DNA of 64,000 bases from Kitasatospora phosalacinea (GCF_030268885.1 NZ_BSSA01000024.1:47577-111576); one strand, 5' to 3'; counted from the stretch's first letter, positions 24,013-33,223 are shown. Translations and numbers: made by a program. The notes: generated from the sequence alone by a model not told the origin.

Positions 24013-24774
24013 TCAGGCGGAGGGGGACTTCCGGCGGCGCAGCACCAGGACGACCAGCGCGCCGAGGACGGCGACGCCCGCGATGCTGCCGAGCACGACC
24101 GCGGTGGTGCTGGTGCCGTCCGCGCCGTCCTCCGGGGCCGCGGCCGCCACGGAGGGCGCGGCGGACGGGCTGGACGGCGCGCTCGCCGAAGCCGAAGCCG
24201 GTGCTGAGGCCGAGGCCGAGGCCGAGGCCGAGGCCGCGGCGGACGCCGGGGCGCTCGCACCGACCCCCGCGAGCGGGGTCGCCCCGGGGGCGGCCGGGCG
24301 CAGGGCGAGCGTCGGGGCGGGGTGCTCCGGCTTGCTGCCGTTCTGCGGGAGCTCGATCCAGCGGTCGGTGTGGCCGTCGGAGTAGTCGACCAGGGTCTTG
24401 AAGACCAGCGAGTCGGTGTCGGGCAGCTGCCGGACCTTGACCGTCCACTCGGCGGCCGCGCCGGGCGCAAGGGACGGTCCGGCCACCGCGTAGCCGTCGG
24501 CGGTGGGCGTCAGGGCCCAGCCGTCGGGGGCCTTGACCAGGGTGACGTCGGCGGGGGCGAGCCCGCCGGGCAGCACGACCTTGACGTCGGCGATGCCCGC
24601 CGTGGAGGACTCGCCCTCGGCGGAGAAGGCCACCTGGGCGTCGACCGCGAGGGCCTGTGCGGTCGAGGAGTCGACCTCGACGTGCGCCGCCGCGGCCCCG
24701 GCCGCGCCGAGCACCAGGCCCAGCGCGAGGGCGGCGGGTACGACGGACCGGCGGAGCGCTCGTGATCGCTGCAT
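24013..24774 (-). CDS. YcnI-like copper-binding membrane-anchored protein
   Basis: 253 residues. The signal peptide (about 1-30) ends at AAAA-HVEV, placing His31 at the mature N-terminus, the ligand expected in the monohistidine copper brace of YcnI (DUF1775). The downstream DRWIEL Trp fits the second conserved element. Domain about 31-160, then a low-complexity Ala/Ser/Pro linker (about 175-215), then a C-terminal transmembrane helix and RRRK anchor. It is probably displayed outside the membrane to bind Cu(II). The usual partners (YcnJ/CopC-CopD or an Sco protein) are not next to it. Confidence 0.88.
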   Translation of the reverse strand: MQRSRALRRSVVPAALALGLVLGAAGAAAAHVEVDSSTAQALAVDAQVAFSAEGESSTAGIADVKVVLPGGLAPADVTLVKAPDGWALTPTADGYAVAGPSLAPGAAAEWTVKVRQLPDTDSLVFKTLVDYSDGHTDRWIELPQNGSKPEHPAPTLALRPAAPGATPLAGVGASAPASAAASASASASASAPASASASAPSSPSAAPSVAAAAPEDGADGTSTTAVVLGSIAGVAVLGALVVLVLRRRKSPSA

Positions 24775-24785
24775 GGCCGAACAGC

Positions 24786-26210
24786 TTACCGGTCGCGGGC
24801 CGTCAGGCGGCCGCGGACGGCGGCGTGCACCTCGGCCTCCTCGGCCGGGTCGGCGGCGAGCCGGCGCAGGCGTTCGAGGACGCGGACGTCACCGGTGGTG
24901 ACGTGGGTGGCGGCGAGCTCGCGGGTGGACTCCTCGCAGTCCCAGAGGCACTCGACGGCCGGTCCGGCCCCGAAGTTGGGGTCGGTGACGGCGAGCGCCT
25001 GGGCGGCGCGGCCGCGCAGCTCGGAGGAGGCGGCTTCGCCGTAGACGTGCCGCAGGGCGGGGACGGCGGCGGTGGCGTGCAGTCGGCCGACGCCGTCGAC
25101 CAGGCTGCCGAGGGCGGCGCCGGTGACGCCGTTCAGCGAGATCCACTGGTGCAGTCCGGCGACGACCAGCGGGGCGTCGCAGGCTTCGCCCGCGTCGGCG
25201 AGGAGGCGGACGGCGGCCTGGGCGAGGGCGCTGTCCGCGCCGCCGGTCGCCGGGTCGGCCCAGCGGCGGGCGTGCGCGAGCGCCTCGGGACCTCGCATCC
25301 GGCCGAGCAGCTCCAGCGAGGCCCGGACCACCCGGTGGTCCAGGTCCGCGGCGGCGGTCTCGATCAGGGCGGCGGCGGCCGGGTCGCGCTGCTCGACGAG
25401 GTGCCGGAGCGCGGCGCAGCGGGCGCCGGCCGGTCCGTGCGCGGCGGCGTCGTGCAGCAGCGGCGCGTCCTCGGGGCGGACGACGGCGGTGAGGCAGCGG
25501 GCGGCCGCGGCGGCGCGGCGGGCGAGGGCGTCGGGTGCGGCGCTGTCGCCCTGGTCGGCCCAGGCGAGCACGTCGGCGGTGGACCAGCCGGGGGTGACGC
25601 CGGGGCGGTTCAGTTGCCGTTGCCACAGGTCGAACGGCGACTGCTCGGCGGCGGCGGCGACCCGCGGGTGGTGGGCGGCCCACAGCCGCCACACCCGGGG
25701 CTCGTACGCGGCGCGGACGGCTTCGCGCAGTTCGGCGTCGCCCTCCGGGTCGGCCGGGAAGCGGGCGAGGACGGCGGGGGCGAGGGCGAGCAGGGCCTCG
25801 TCGGTGTCGCGCAGGGCGAGCTCGTCGAGGGCCCAGGCCCAGTTGGTTCCGGTGGTGGTGTAGGCGCGCAGCAGGTCGAGGGCGTCGCGGCGGCCGTAGC
25901 CGGCGAGGTGGCCCAGGACGGCGAGGGCGAGGCCGGTGCGGGCCTCGTCGGTGTCGAGGCTGTCCTCGGGCGAGTGCAGGTGGAGCTCGATGCCGGTGAG
26001 GGGGGCTTCGAGCTCCATGTAGAGGCGTGCGTAGTACAGGGAGCGGTTCTCGACCTGCCAGTCGGCGCGGGGGTCGTTGGTGACGCAGGTCTCGACGGCG
26101 GCGATCGCCTCGTCGCGGTCTGCGGCCAACGCATGCAGCTGCCCGTCTCCGCGGCCTCTCTGCAGGAGGCCGAGGAGGCTGGCGCTGGGCGCTATCACTG
26201 GCTCGAACAT
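24786..26210 (-). CDS. HEAT-repeat protein
   Basis: 474 residues from the ATG at 26210 (MFEPVIAPSASLLGLLQRGRGDG). The frame is open to an ATG at 26276, but those extra residues are low-complexity and I prefer the start at the conserved-looking MFEPV. The body is helical, with HEAT-like repeats such as AARCLTAVVRPEDAPLLHDAAAHGPAGA and REL AATHVTTGDVRVLERLRRLA-type units through the C-terminus. Conserved segments include DWQVENRSLYYARLYMELE and WAWALDELALRD. It is probably a scaffold; the function is unknown. It precedes the YcnI-like gene by 11 bases and may be co-transcribed with it. Confidence 0.8.
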   Translation of the reverse strand: MFEPVIAPSASLLGLLQRGRGDGQLHALAADRDEAIAAVETCVTNDPRADWQVENRSLYYARLYMELEAPLTGIELHLHSPEDSLDTDEARTGLALAVLGHLAGYGRRDALDLLRAYTTTGTNWAWALDELALRDTDEALLALAPAVLARFPADPEGDAELREAVRAAYEPRVWRLWAAHHPRVAAAAEQSPFDLWQRQLNRPGVTPGWSTADVLAWADQGDSAAPDALARRAAAAARCLTAVVRPEDAPLLHDAAAHGPAGARCAALRHLVEQRDPAAAALIETAAADLDHRVVRASLELLGRMRGPEALAHARRWADPATGGADSALAQAAVRLLADAGEACDAPLVVAGLHQWISLNGVTGAALGSLVDGVGRLHATAAVPALRHVYGEAASSELRGRAAQALAVTDPNFGAGPAVECLWDCEESTRELAATHVTTGDVRVLERLRRLAADPAEEAEVHAAVRGRLTARDR

Positions 26211-26477
26211 GAGGTCAGCATCCGTTGCGGCGGTCGTCGTGGCAACGGGATTTCCGTCGCCGGGGTCGGTTGGCACAGCTCAGGCGCCCGGGCGCCGGAA
26301 TCACCGAAGGTTACCGCCTGGGTGGCCGGTCTGCACACAGGGCAACGGATTTCCCCGGCGTGACCGTGGCAAACCGGGTCCGTCCGTACCGGATCGACCC
26401 CTTCCGCAACGGGACGTGCGTTCGAGCACGAATCGGATCGGCCCGCAGCTGGGAAAGGGCTCCGGGCCGACGGGCCG

Positions 26478-27992
26478 TCAGACCGTCCGGGGGCCCCGCG
26501 GCGCGGGGAGGGCCGCGTGGATCTGCTCCCGGAGTTCGGCGACCGCGGGCAGCCCCTGGTAGCGGGTGGAGAGGCGGTACATCTCGCGCAGCCGGTCCCA
26601 GGTGCGCTTGGAGGAGGTGTCGTTGATCGAGGCGAGGGCCAGCTTGGCCTGCACCTGGGCCTCGTCGGGTTCGCCGGAGATCCAGTGGATGGAGGCCAGG
26701 TTGATCCGGTCGAGCAGCGCGGAGCGCTCCCGGCCGGTGGCCTGGCGCAGCCGGATCGCGGTCTGGGCGTGCCGGAGGGCGAGCGGGACGGCGCCGGGGT
26801 CGTGCTCGGCGAGGGTGCGGTAGACCAGGGCCTGCATGCCGTGCAGCTCGGCCTCGTTGAACAGCTGCATCCAGCTGGGGGCGGGTTCGGCGGCGTCCTG
26901 GACGAAGAGCTCCTCGGCCTCGCCGAGCACCCGGCGGGTGGCCTCGGAGCGGCCGAGCGCGGCCTGCGCCCAGGCCTCGACGGTGTGCAGCATGGCCCGG
27001 GTGCGCGGCTGGGTGCCCTCCTTCGGCCCGGCGCTGGCGTTGGCGAGCTGCATGAGTTCGAGGGCGTCGTCGGCCCGGCCGAGGTGGAGCATCTGGCGGG
27101 CGGCCCGGGAGATCGCCTCCCCGGCCCGGGGGCGGTCGTCGGCCTCCCGGGCGGCCTGCGCGGCGATCACGAAGTAGCGCTGGGCGGTGGGTTCGAGGCC
27201 GACGTCGTGGGACATCCAGCCGGCCAGCACCGCGAGGTTGGCGGCGACCGTCCAGAGCCTGCGCTCCAGCGCGGGCGGGTGGCCGTGGGTGAGCAGGCCG
27301 CCGACCTCGTTGAGCTGGCCGACCACGGCCTTGCGCTGGAGCCCGCCGCCGCGCGAGGCGTCCCAGGCCCGGAACACCTCGACGGCGCGTTCCAGGGCGG
27401 CGACCTCCTCGTTGCCGACCGGTCCGGGTTCGTAGACGTCGAGGACGGGCCGGGGCCCGCCCCGGGCGGGGACGTGGCGGGGGCCGGGACGGGCGGCCGC
27501 CGCGGCGACGGCGCCGCCGGTCAGCCAGTCGTGCAGGTTGTCGGCGATGACCGCGCCCGCCGCGAGGGCGGCCGAGGCGCCGACCAGTCCGCGTCTGTTC
27601 AGCATGAGGTCCATTCCCGTGAACTCGGTGAGGACCGCGGCCGTCCGATCCGGTGCCCAGGGCTCCTTCGGCGGTACTGCGCTGCTGCCGGACCTGGTGG
27701 GCCGGTGTCGTTCGAGACCTAGGTCCTCGGTGGTGACGACACGGCCGAGCCGCTCCGTGAACACGGCGGCCAGCACCCTCGGCACCGGGTCGCGCGGGAT
27801 CTCTCCCTGCTCGATCCAGCGCCGGACCCGGGAGGTGTCGGTGGACAGCTGCTGCTCGCCCAGCGCGGCACCCCGCCGGTTGACCAGCCGGGCCAGCTCG
27901 CCCTTGGACCATCCGGTCAGGGCGAAGTGGTCGGCCAGTCTGGTGTTCGGCCCCTTGCTCAACTGAAGCCCCCAGGATCCTCGGCTGGTCAC
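26478..27992 (-). CDS. NsdA-family tetratricopeptide regulator
   Basis: 504 residues from the GTG at 27992. The N-terminal helix-turn-helix-like segment (ADHFALTGWSKGELARLVNR, TDTSRVRRWIEQGEIPRDPVP) and the middle block (VLTEFTGMDLMLNRRGLVGA, FRAWDASRGGGLQRKAVVGQ, GWMSHDVGLEPTAQRYFVI) match NsdA, a negative regulator of aerial growth and antibiotic production in Streptomyces coelicolor. The C-terminal half is TPR-like. A TAGGGT hexamer ends four bases before the GTG, so the mRNA is probably leaderless. Whether this is the NsdA ortholog or a paralog cannot be told here. Confidence 0.88.
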   Translation of the reverse strand: MTSRGSWGLQLSKGPNTRLADHFALTGWSKGELARLVNRRGAALGEQQLSTDTSRVRRWIEQGEIPRDPVPRVLAAVFTERLGRVVTTEDLGLERHRPTRSGSSAVPPKEPWAPDRTAAVLTEFTGMDLMLNRRGLVGASAALAAGAVIADNLHDWLTGGAVAAAAARPGPRHVPARGGPRPVLDVYEPGPVGNEEVAALERAVEVFRAWDASRGGGLQRKAVVGQLNEVGGLLTHGHPPALERRLWTVAANLAVLAGWMSHDVGLEPTAQRYFVIAAQAAREADDRPRAGEAISRAARQMLHLGRADDALELMQLANASAGPKEGTQPRTRAMLHTVEAWAQAALGRSEATRRVLGEAEELFVQDAAEPAPSWMQLFNEAELHGMQALVYRTLAEHDPGAVPLALRHAQTAIRLRQATGRERSALLDRINLASIHWISGEPDEAQVQAKLALASINDTSSKRTWDRLREMYRLSTRYQGLPAVAELREQIHAALPAPRGPRTV

Positions 27993-28408
27993 CGACCCTA
28001 GTGGCTCTGTCACATGCCAGGCGACCATTCGCCAGGGTTCGCCAGGGTGCGCTACGTGGTGTGCCAGTGCCGTCGGGGTGTCAGGTAGGTATGCGCCACC
28101 CCGGCTTCGCACCGGAACGGCCCCCGACCGGCTCGGACTCCACTTCCGACGGTACGTCAGGCGGCCGTCCGGGAGCGGCGTTCCGGGGGGTGGCGCGACC
28201 GGGTGGCGCGGGGGCGCCGGGCAGGGCGCGGTGCACGTCGGAGCGGTCGCACTCCCCAGGGTGCGGGCGGTTCCGGGGCACCGTCGGCCGTGCCCGGCGC
28301 CCGCGCCCCACCCGGCGGCCCGGCCCGGTAAGGACCCGGGCCCGCGCGTCTCCCAGCTCCACCTGCTTTCCGCTGTGCCGCCGGTCAAGGAAGGACCCTC
28401 ACCAGCCC
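27993..28408. other. Divergent intergenic region
   Basis: 416 bases between the NsdA-like gene and the phosphotransferase-like gene. A TAGGGT -10 (27996-28001 on the minus strand) serves the NsdA-like gene. A perfect 10-bp tandem repeat, TTCGCCAGGG twice (28028-28047), lies just upstream of it and could be a regulator site. The remainder is GC-rich with no supported gene. Confidence 0.4.
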
Positions 28409-29569
28409 ATGTACTCCACAGCCAGCACCGGTACCCGTTCGTCGTCCCCGACCGGGGCGGACGCCGCGACCGTACGCCAGTCACGCTCCCCCCTGCGCCC
28501 CCCGACCGCCGGTGCGGGCCGTCCCGCGCCGCGCGGCGCCGAACTGCGCGACCCGCGCGGGCGCACCACCCTGGTGACCCGGCCGCTGGTCGACCAGGCC
28601 GGGCGGCTGGGCCGTCCCGGCGCGGGCCGGGCCCCGGAGGCGTTCGTGGACCGGGTGGACCCGGCCGCCCTGCAGACCCCGGCGGTGCGGGCGGTGCTGG
28701 CCAACGTCGCGCGGATATGTCCGGCGTTCCTGCCGCGTCAGGTGCTGCGCGAGGGCAGCCGGCACATCCTGATCGCGGGCACCATCGGCCGGGCCCCGGT
28801 GGTGGCGAAGTGCCTGGCCCCGGCGGCGCTGCGCGGGGAGCGGGCGGAGCAGCTGATCGAGCGCTTCCACCACGAGGTGGCGGTGTACCGGGCGTTCGTG
28901 CGGCACCGTCCGCCGGTGCGGCTGCCGCGGCTGGTGGCGGCCGACCACGACCGCTGCGTGCTGGTGCTGGAGCGGGTGCCGGGCCGTCCGGCGGCCCGCG
29001 AGCGGCACCCGGTGAACGCGCCGACGCCGGGCGAGGTGCGCGCGGTGCTGGGCGCGGTGCGCACGCTGAACCTGTGGCGCCCGCCGACGGACGTGTTCGG
29101 CAAGCCGATGGACTACCAGACCGAGATCGCCCGGTTCCACTCGCTGGGCCTGCTGACCGACCGGGACGCGGGCGACCTGCGCGGTCTGCTGCACGGCCTG
29201 TCCTCGGTGGCGTGGCAGCTCAACCACGGCGACGCGCTGCTGGGCAACGTGCTGCTGGCCCCGTCCGGCCCGGTCCTGCTGGACTGGGAGCAGGCGGGCT
29301 GGTACCTGCCGGGCTACGACCTGGCGGTGCTGTGGAGCGTGCTGTCGGGCGACACCGCGGCCCGCCGCCAGATCAGCCAACTCGCCCAGTCCGGCGGCAC
29401 GCTGGCCCGGGACGCCTTCCTGGTGAACCTGGTGCTGGTGCTGATGCGGGAGCTGCGGCTGCACGACGTCCCGGGCGCGGGCGAGGAGCAGCGGATCATG
29501 ATCCGCCGGCTGTACGACGACGCGGCGCTGGCCCGCCGCGCGGTCCGCGCGGCGGTCGGCACCCGCTGA
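28409..29569 (+). CDS. Phosphotransferase-fold (APH-like) protein
   Basis: 386 residues from the ATG at 28409; AAGGAAGGA lies about 13 bases upstream. Kinase-fold motifs of the aminoglycoside phosphotransferase superfamily are visible: VVAKCLAP (the ATP-binding Lys), VLVLERVPGRPA (hinge), LNHGDALLGNVLL (catalytic Asp and Asn) and VLLDWEQAGW (metal-binding Asp). The first 60 residues are Ser/Pro/Arg-rich and probably disordered. The substrate is unknown; nothing in the neighbourhood shows antibiotic resistance. It converges on the acyl-CoA dehydrogenase gene with a 3-base gap. Confidence 0.8.
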   Translation: MYSTASTGTRSSSPTGADAATVRQSRSPLRPPTAGAGRPAPRGAELRDPRGRTTLVTRPLVDQAGRLGRPGAGRAPEAFVDRVDPAALQTPAVRAVLANVARICPAFLPRQVLREGSRHILIAGTIGRAPVVAKCLAPAALRGERAEQLIERFHHEVAVYRAFVRHRPPVRLPRLVAADHDRCVLVLERVPGRPAARERHPVNAPTPGEVRAVLGAVRTLNLWRPPTDVFGKPMDYQTEIARFHSLGLLTDRDAGDLRGLLHGLSSVAWQLNHGDALLGNVLLAPSGPVLLDWEQAGWYLPGYDLAVLWSVLSGDTAARRQISQLAQSGGTLARDAFLVNLVLVLMRELRLHDVPGAGEEQRIMIRRLYDDAALARRAVRAAVGTR

Positions 29570-29572
29570 GTC

Positions 29573-30712
29573 TCAGCCGTCCAGCAGGGCTTCGCCGAGG
29601 GCGTCCAGCACGGCGTCCTCGGCGGGCAGTTGGGTGCGCAGGCTGAGGGTGTCGCGCAGGTGGCGCTCCAGCGGGTGGCGCCGGTCGAGGCCGGTGCTGC
29701 CGGTGAGGGTGAGGGCCCGCTGCACGGTGTCGCCCGCGGTGCGGGCGGCGAGCAGTTGGACGGCGGGGGCCCGGGTGGCGGCGGCCGGGTCGGCGTCGGT
29801 GCGGGCGGCGAGGCCGTGCACGAGCTCCTCGGCGCCGGTGAGCGCGGCGGCGAGTTCGCCGAGCGGGCGGCGGTGGGTGGCGGCGGCGCCGCGCAGCCGT
29901 CCGGCGGACCAGTCGAGGGCGGCCCGGGCGGTGCCCAGCAGGACGGCGGCGAGGGAGAGTTGGTGCCAGGCCGCGGCGACCGGGTCGGGGGCGAGGGCGG
30001 CACCGCGGGGCAGCAGGGCGGCGTCGGTGCCGATCCGGGCGTCCTCCAGCAGGACGTCGTGTCCGGCGGCGGCGCGCAGGCCGAGCTGGTCGGCGGCGGG
30101 GTCGATCTCCAGTCCGGGGCTGTCGGCGCGGACCAGGAAGAGCCCGGTGCGGGGCTGCGCCTCGGCGGTGCGGGCCTCGACGACCAGCCAGGCGAGCGCC
30201 TCGGCGCCGGGGCAGTGCGGGGCGCGGCCGTCGAGCCGCCAGGCGTTGCCGTGCCAGTGCGCGGTGACCGCGGGGGGCCGTCCGGCCGGGGCGCGCAGGG
30301 TGCCGACCAGGGCGGGGCCGCGGCGGGACTCGGTGAGCAGCCGCCGGTACAGCGCGGCGGGCCAGGGCGCGGTGCGGGCCTGTTCGGCGTGGTGCAGCAG
30401 GGTGTGCGCGGTGAGCAGGGCGACGGAGGCGTCGCCGCGGCCGAGCCGGGCCAGCACCCGGACGGTGTCGGCGAGCCCGGCGCCCGGCCCGCCGTGGCGG
30501 CGGCCGACGGTGAGGGTGAGCAGTCCGGCCTCGTGGACGGTCTCGACGCCCTGGTAGGGGAAGGTGCCGTCGCGGTCGTGCTCGGCGGCGCGGGCCGCGA
30601 GCAGGTCGACCACCCGGGGCAGCCGGGCGAGTGCGCGCTCGACGGCCCCGTCGGCGGGGTCGCCGGTGGTCGCGGGGGTGGGGACGGTCGGCTGCGCTGC
30701 GGTGCGGGTCAT
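29573..30712 (-). CDS. Acyl-CoA dehydrogenase-like flavoprotein
   Basis: 379 residues with the acyl-CoA dehydrogenase layout. A helical N-terminal domain contains PYQGVETVHEAGLLTLTVGRR and GGPGAGLADTVRVLARLGRGDAS. A beta middle domain has AHWHGNAWRLDGRAPHCPGA and GLFLVRADSPGLEID. A helical C-terminal domain has ALTLTGSTGLDRRHPLERHLRD. The last segment resembles the flavin-binding end of DszC/IBD-type members. The substrate is unknown. It is monocistronic as far as can be seen. Confidence 0.8.
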   Translation of the reverse strand: MTRTAAQPTVPTPATTGDPADGAVERALARLPRVVDLLAARAAEHDRDGTFPYQGVETVHEAGLLTLTVGRRHGGPGAGLADTVRVLARLGRGDASVALLTAHTLLHHAEQARTAPWPAALYRRLLTESRRGPALVGTLRAPAGRPPAVTAHWHGNAWRLDGRAPHCPGAEALAWLVVEARTAEAQPRTGLFLVRADSPGLEIDPAADQLGLRAAAGHDVLLEDARIGTDAALLPRGAALAPDPVAAAWHQLSLAAVLLGTARAALDWSAGRLRGAAATHRRPLGELAAALTGAEELVHGLAARTDADPAAATRAPAVQLLAARTAGDTVQRALTLTGSTGLDRRHPLERHLRDTLSLRTQLPAEDAVLDALGEALLDG

Positions 30713-30856
30713 GGCGGTGGCCTCCGGGCCGGGCGGCGTGGGGTGTCGGGCGGTCCTTGACTTGGGGGTCGTCAGGGGGCCGGACAGGCCGCGCCGGCGG
30801 TGCGCCGGAGGTCCACGTGCAGGCGTCGGGTGAGCAGCAGCGGCCGGGGCATCTCG

Positions 30857-31351
30857 CTAGCCCTGCTGGAACATCTCCGCCGGAAGCGGCTTGAGGAGCT
30901 GGTAGAGATCGTCCGAAATCGGCCGGTCCCAGGAGGCGATGGTGACCTGGACGCCGTCGCTGCGGCCGAACTGGGAGCAGTAGAGCCGCTCCTCGGTGAC
31001 CTTGACCTTGCGGACGATCAGCAGGTCGTCGCCGAGCATGACCGGGAAGTCCTCGGCCGAGACGAACTCGACCTCCTCCTCGTTCTCCAGCGAGGCGAGC
31101 AGTTCGCGGGCCTCCAGCGGCACGCCGTCCTCGCTCTCGCGGGCGGGGGACTCCTGCGGGACGTTGCCGATCAGCATGGCCGGGCCGCGGCCGCCGAGCA
31201 GGTCGTACCGCAGGAAGATGCCTTGGCAGGATCCGTCCTGACCAGCCAGGATCATGGCGCCGAAGTCGCCGGGCCAGTCGCCCGGATCCATGGCCAGTAC
31301 GTCGAAGTCCGGGCCCGCGGGCTGGCCGGAGCGTCGGCGGAGAAATGACAT
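30857..31351 (-). CDS. Conserved hypothetical protein
   Basis: 164 residues from the ATG at 31351 (MSFLRRRSGQPAGPDFDVLAMDPGDWPGDFGAM). The open frame continues upstream, but the residues there have poor coding character. Soluble, acidic, with a block EEEVEFVSAEDFPVMLGDDLLIVRKVKV. No catalytic motif or known domain is recognised. It lies alone between the acyl-CoA dehydrogenase and a long non-coding region. Confidence 0.75.
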   Translation of the reverse strand: MSFLRRRSGQPAGPDFDVLAMDPGDWPGDFGAMILAGQDGSCQGIFLRYDLLGGRGPAMLIGNVPQESPARESEDGVPLEARELLASLENEEEVEFVSAEDFPVMLGDDLLIVRKVKVTEERLYCSQFGRSDGVQVTIASWDRPISDDLYQLLKPLPAEMFQQG

Positions 31352-32190
31352 GGGCCCATCGTACGTGCCCGGTGGGCGGGGCCCGGTGAGCGGGTCCGCG
31401 ATCAGGCCGAGATCTACGCTCAGGGACCAATGTTGACTCTGAGCAACCGTCCGGGCTACGTTCGGTTCAGCACGACGGCCGCTCCGGGGCGAGATCCACA
31501 GGGAGCGGGTTGTCGCAGCGTGCCTTGCGCGCATTCCCTCACTGCGCACGCGGTCGTGTGAACTCCGAGCACCATTTGCTGATTCAATGGTCCTTAGACT
31601 GTTCCTGAGCCTGCGGGTGATTCCGGCCGGCTCCGGGCGGTCGACGCACCGTCGGATCGGTGTCGTCAGTACCACCGAGAACCACCCAACACGAACCACA
31701 TAACACCCAGAGCCAGGTTCGCGGGGCCCCGTGCCGTCGCGTCCGCGAACCTCGCCCGGATCACCGCCGCGTGGGGGCGTGCGGAATCCGGGTACCGGCC
31801 CACCCGGGGAGTCGCTCTTCCCGGGGAGGCCAATCCCGTTGCGACGGCTGCCGCACCCTGTGCGGCAGGGGTCGGGAAGCCCGTCATCGGCGCCGTTGAC
31901 GGGCAGCAGAAGCGGGCGCCGTGCCTATACCGCGTGGGGGCGGTAGGCACGGCGTCTGCCTGCTCTTACTGTGCTGGCAGGCTTGTCGAACAGTCAACAA
32001 GATTCGGTCCATCAGAACTCTTTTGTAACCTCGACGTATGCCCACTCGTCACCTGCGCGCGGGCCCGACCGCGGGCCGCCGTGCTGCGCGGACGCCGGTC
32101 CGGCCCGTTGCGGGGCGGTGAACGCGGGGCGAACCGGCCCGGTGCGGCGCCGCTGCGGACCGGCCGGTTCCGGCACCGTCCGCGGGGGCC
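31352..32190. other. 839-base region without a convincing gene, with strong structures
   Basis: Lower GC than the rest of the window. On the minus strand there is a TTGACT hexamer (31992-31997) inside an imperfect palindrome, CTTGTCGA-acag-TCAACAAG (31982-32001, 7 of 8 arm pairs). It is followed by a long hairpin (31918-31953, 14-bp stem with a 2-base bulge, gccgtgccta.. with ..taggcacggc). A 94-codon frame starting at a GTG inside the hairpin and ending at 31666 has mixed codon use and is not called. The arrangement suggests a regulated small RNA or leader. Confidence 0.4.
31918..31953 (-). promoter_or_regulatory. Strong hairpin downstream of a possible promoter
   Basis: Arms 31918-31933 and 31940-31953 pair over 14 bases with a two-base bulge and a GTGGGG loop. 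On the minus strand it begins about 40 bases after the TTGACT hexamer, so it would sit at the 5' end of a transcript. It could be an attenuator, a small RNA element or an orphan terminator. Confidence 0.45.
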
Positions 32191-32460
32191 CTACCGCCCC
32201 TGCGGCCCCTGGCCGTCCTGGTTCTCCAGGTCGAACTCGCCGTCCCGGGCGCCCAGGACGAAGGCCCGCCACTCGGCCGGGGTGAAGACCAGCGCCGGGC
32301 CGTCGGGCTCCGCGCCGTTGCGCATCGCGATGTACCCGTCGACGAAGGCGACCTGCACGCCCTCCTCCTCGCCGGGCGCGTACTGCCACTCCGCCCCGCT
32401 GACGTCCAGCTCGATCTTGCGCCGCTCGTCCGCCGCCCGGGCCGCCTCTGCCGGCGTCAT
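32191..32460 (-). CDS. DUF397 protein
   Basis: 89 residues from the ATG at 32460, preceded by GGGAGGGG. The DUF397 core is clear: LDVSGAEWQYAPGEEEGVQV, AFVDGYIAMRNG and PALVFTPAEWRAFVLGARDGEFD. DUF397 proteins are streptomycete-specific small proteins usually paired with a BldB-like or XRE regulator. Here no partner regulator is adjacent. The first 22 residues form a charged helix (AEAARAADERRKIEL). Confidence 0.88.
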   Translation of the reverse strand: MTPAEAARAADERRKIELDVSGAEWQYAPGEEEGVQVAFVDGYIAMRNGAEPDGPALVFTPAEWRAFVLGARDGEFDLENQDGQGPQGR

Positions 32461-32680
32461 CCGCACCCCTCCCGCTGGGAACCGCTCCTCTGGTCGAGCC
32501 ACCACCCTAGCCACCCTCCCCCGCCCGTTCCGGCGGATCGCCCCGGCACGCCCGCCCGGGGGCACGACTGGGCCGATCCGGCCCTCCGGCGGCGACACCT
32601 GTGCTAATGGCCTCGGTCCGGACGCCGCGCGGGGCGAGGATGGGGCGACGAGCAGTCAGCCACGCACCCGGGAGCAGCCG

Positions 32681-33223
32681 ATGGACCAGCGGGACGGCAG
32701 CCGCGCCGACGTCATCCCGATCACCACCGCGCCCTCGGCCCCGCCGGTGGGGGCCGCGCGGGGGACGGTGACCGCACCGGCGCCGTCCGTGCCGCGCCCC
32801 TCCCGGCCGGCCGGGCACGGGCGGGTGGGGCTGGTGCTGGTGTCGCACAGCCAGGAACTGGCGGACGCGGTGCGGGCGCTGGCGCTGGCGGTGGTGGAGG
32901 CGGACGATCCGGCTCCGGTCGCGACGGCGGGCGGCTCGCTCGCGGACGGGCCGGGCACCAGCGCGGTGCTGGTGGCCGCGGCGGCCCGCCGGGTCGACCA
33001 GGGGCACGGCGTCGCGGTGCTGTGCGACCTGGACGGGCCGGTGCGCACGGTGCTGACCGTGCTGGCCGCCGCGGACGAGCACGGCCTGCCCTTCCCGACC
33101 CGCTTCGCGGACGCCCCGTTCGTGGAGGGCGCGGTGGCCGCGGTGGCGACCGCGACCGCGGGCGGCGACCTGGCGGCGGTGCTGGACGCGGCGGAGGAGA
33201 CCGCGCGCCGGCCGAAGCGCTGA
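32681..33223 (+). CDS. dhaM: DhaM-like PTS phosphocarrier for dihydroxyacetone kinase
   Basis: 180 residues. After a Pro/Ala-rich N-terminal tail of about 45 residues comes an EIIA-Man-type domain: GRVGLVLVSHSQELADAV, whose His would accept phosphate from HPr, then GTSAVLVAAAARRV and VAVLCDLDGPVRTVL. DhaM transfers phosphate to the DhaK-DhaL complex that phosphorylates dihydroxyacetone. Neither dhaK nor dhaL is in the window. GGGAG precedes the ATG. It is divergent from the DUF397 gene. Confidence 0.8.
   Translation: MDQRDGSRADVIPITTAPSAPPVGAARGTVTAPAPSVPRPSRPAGHGRVGLVLVSHSQELADAVRALALAVVEADDPAPVATAGGSLADGPGTSAVLVAAAARRVDQGHGVAVLCDLDGPVRTVLTVLAAADEHGLPFPTRFADAPFVEGAVAAVATATAGGDLAAVLDAAEETARRPKR

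Noticed and set aside
28409..29569. Aminoglycoside resistance gene
   Set aside because: Only the superfamily kinase fold is supported; no resistance-specific residues or context are visible.
31666..31950. 94-codon minus-strand frame starting inside the hairpin
   Set aside because: Mixed third-position use, no ribosome binding site and no recognisable domain; recorded as part of the structured region instead.
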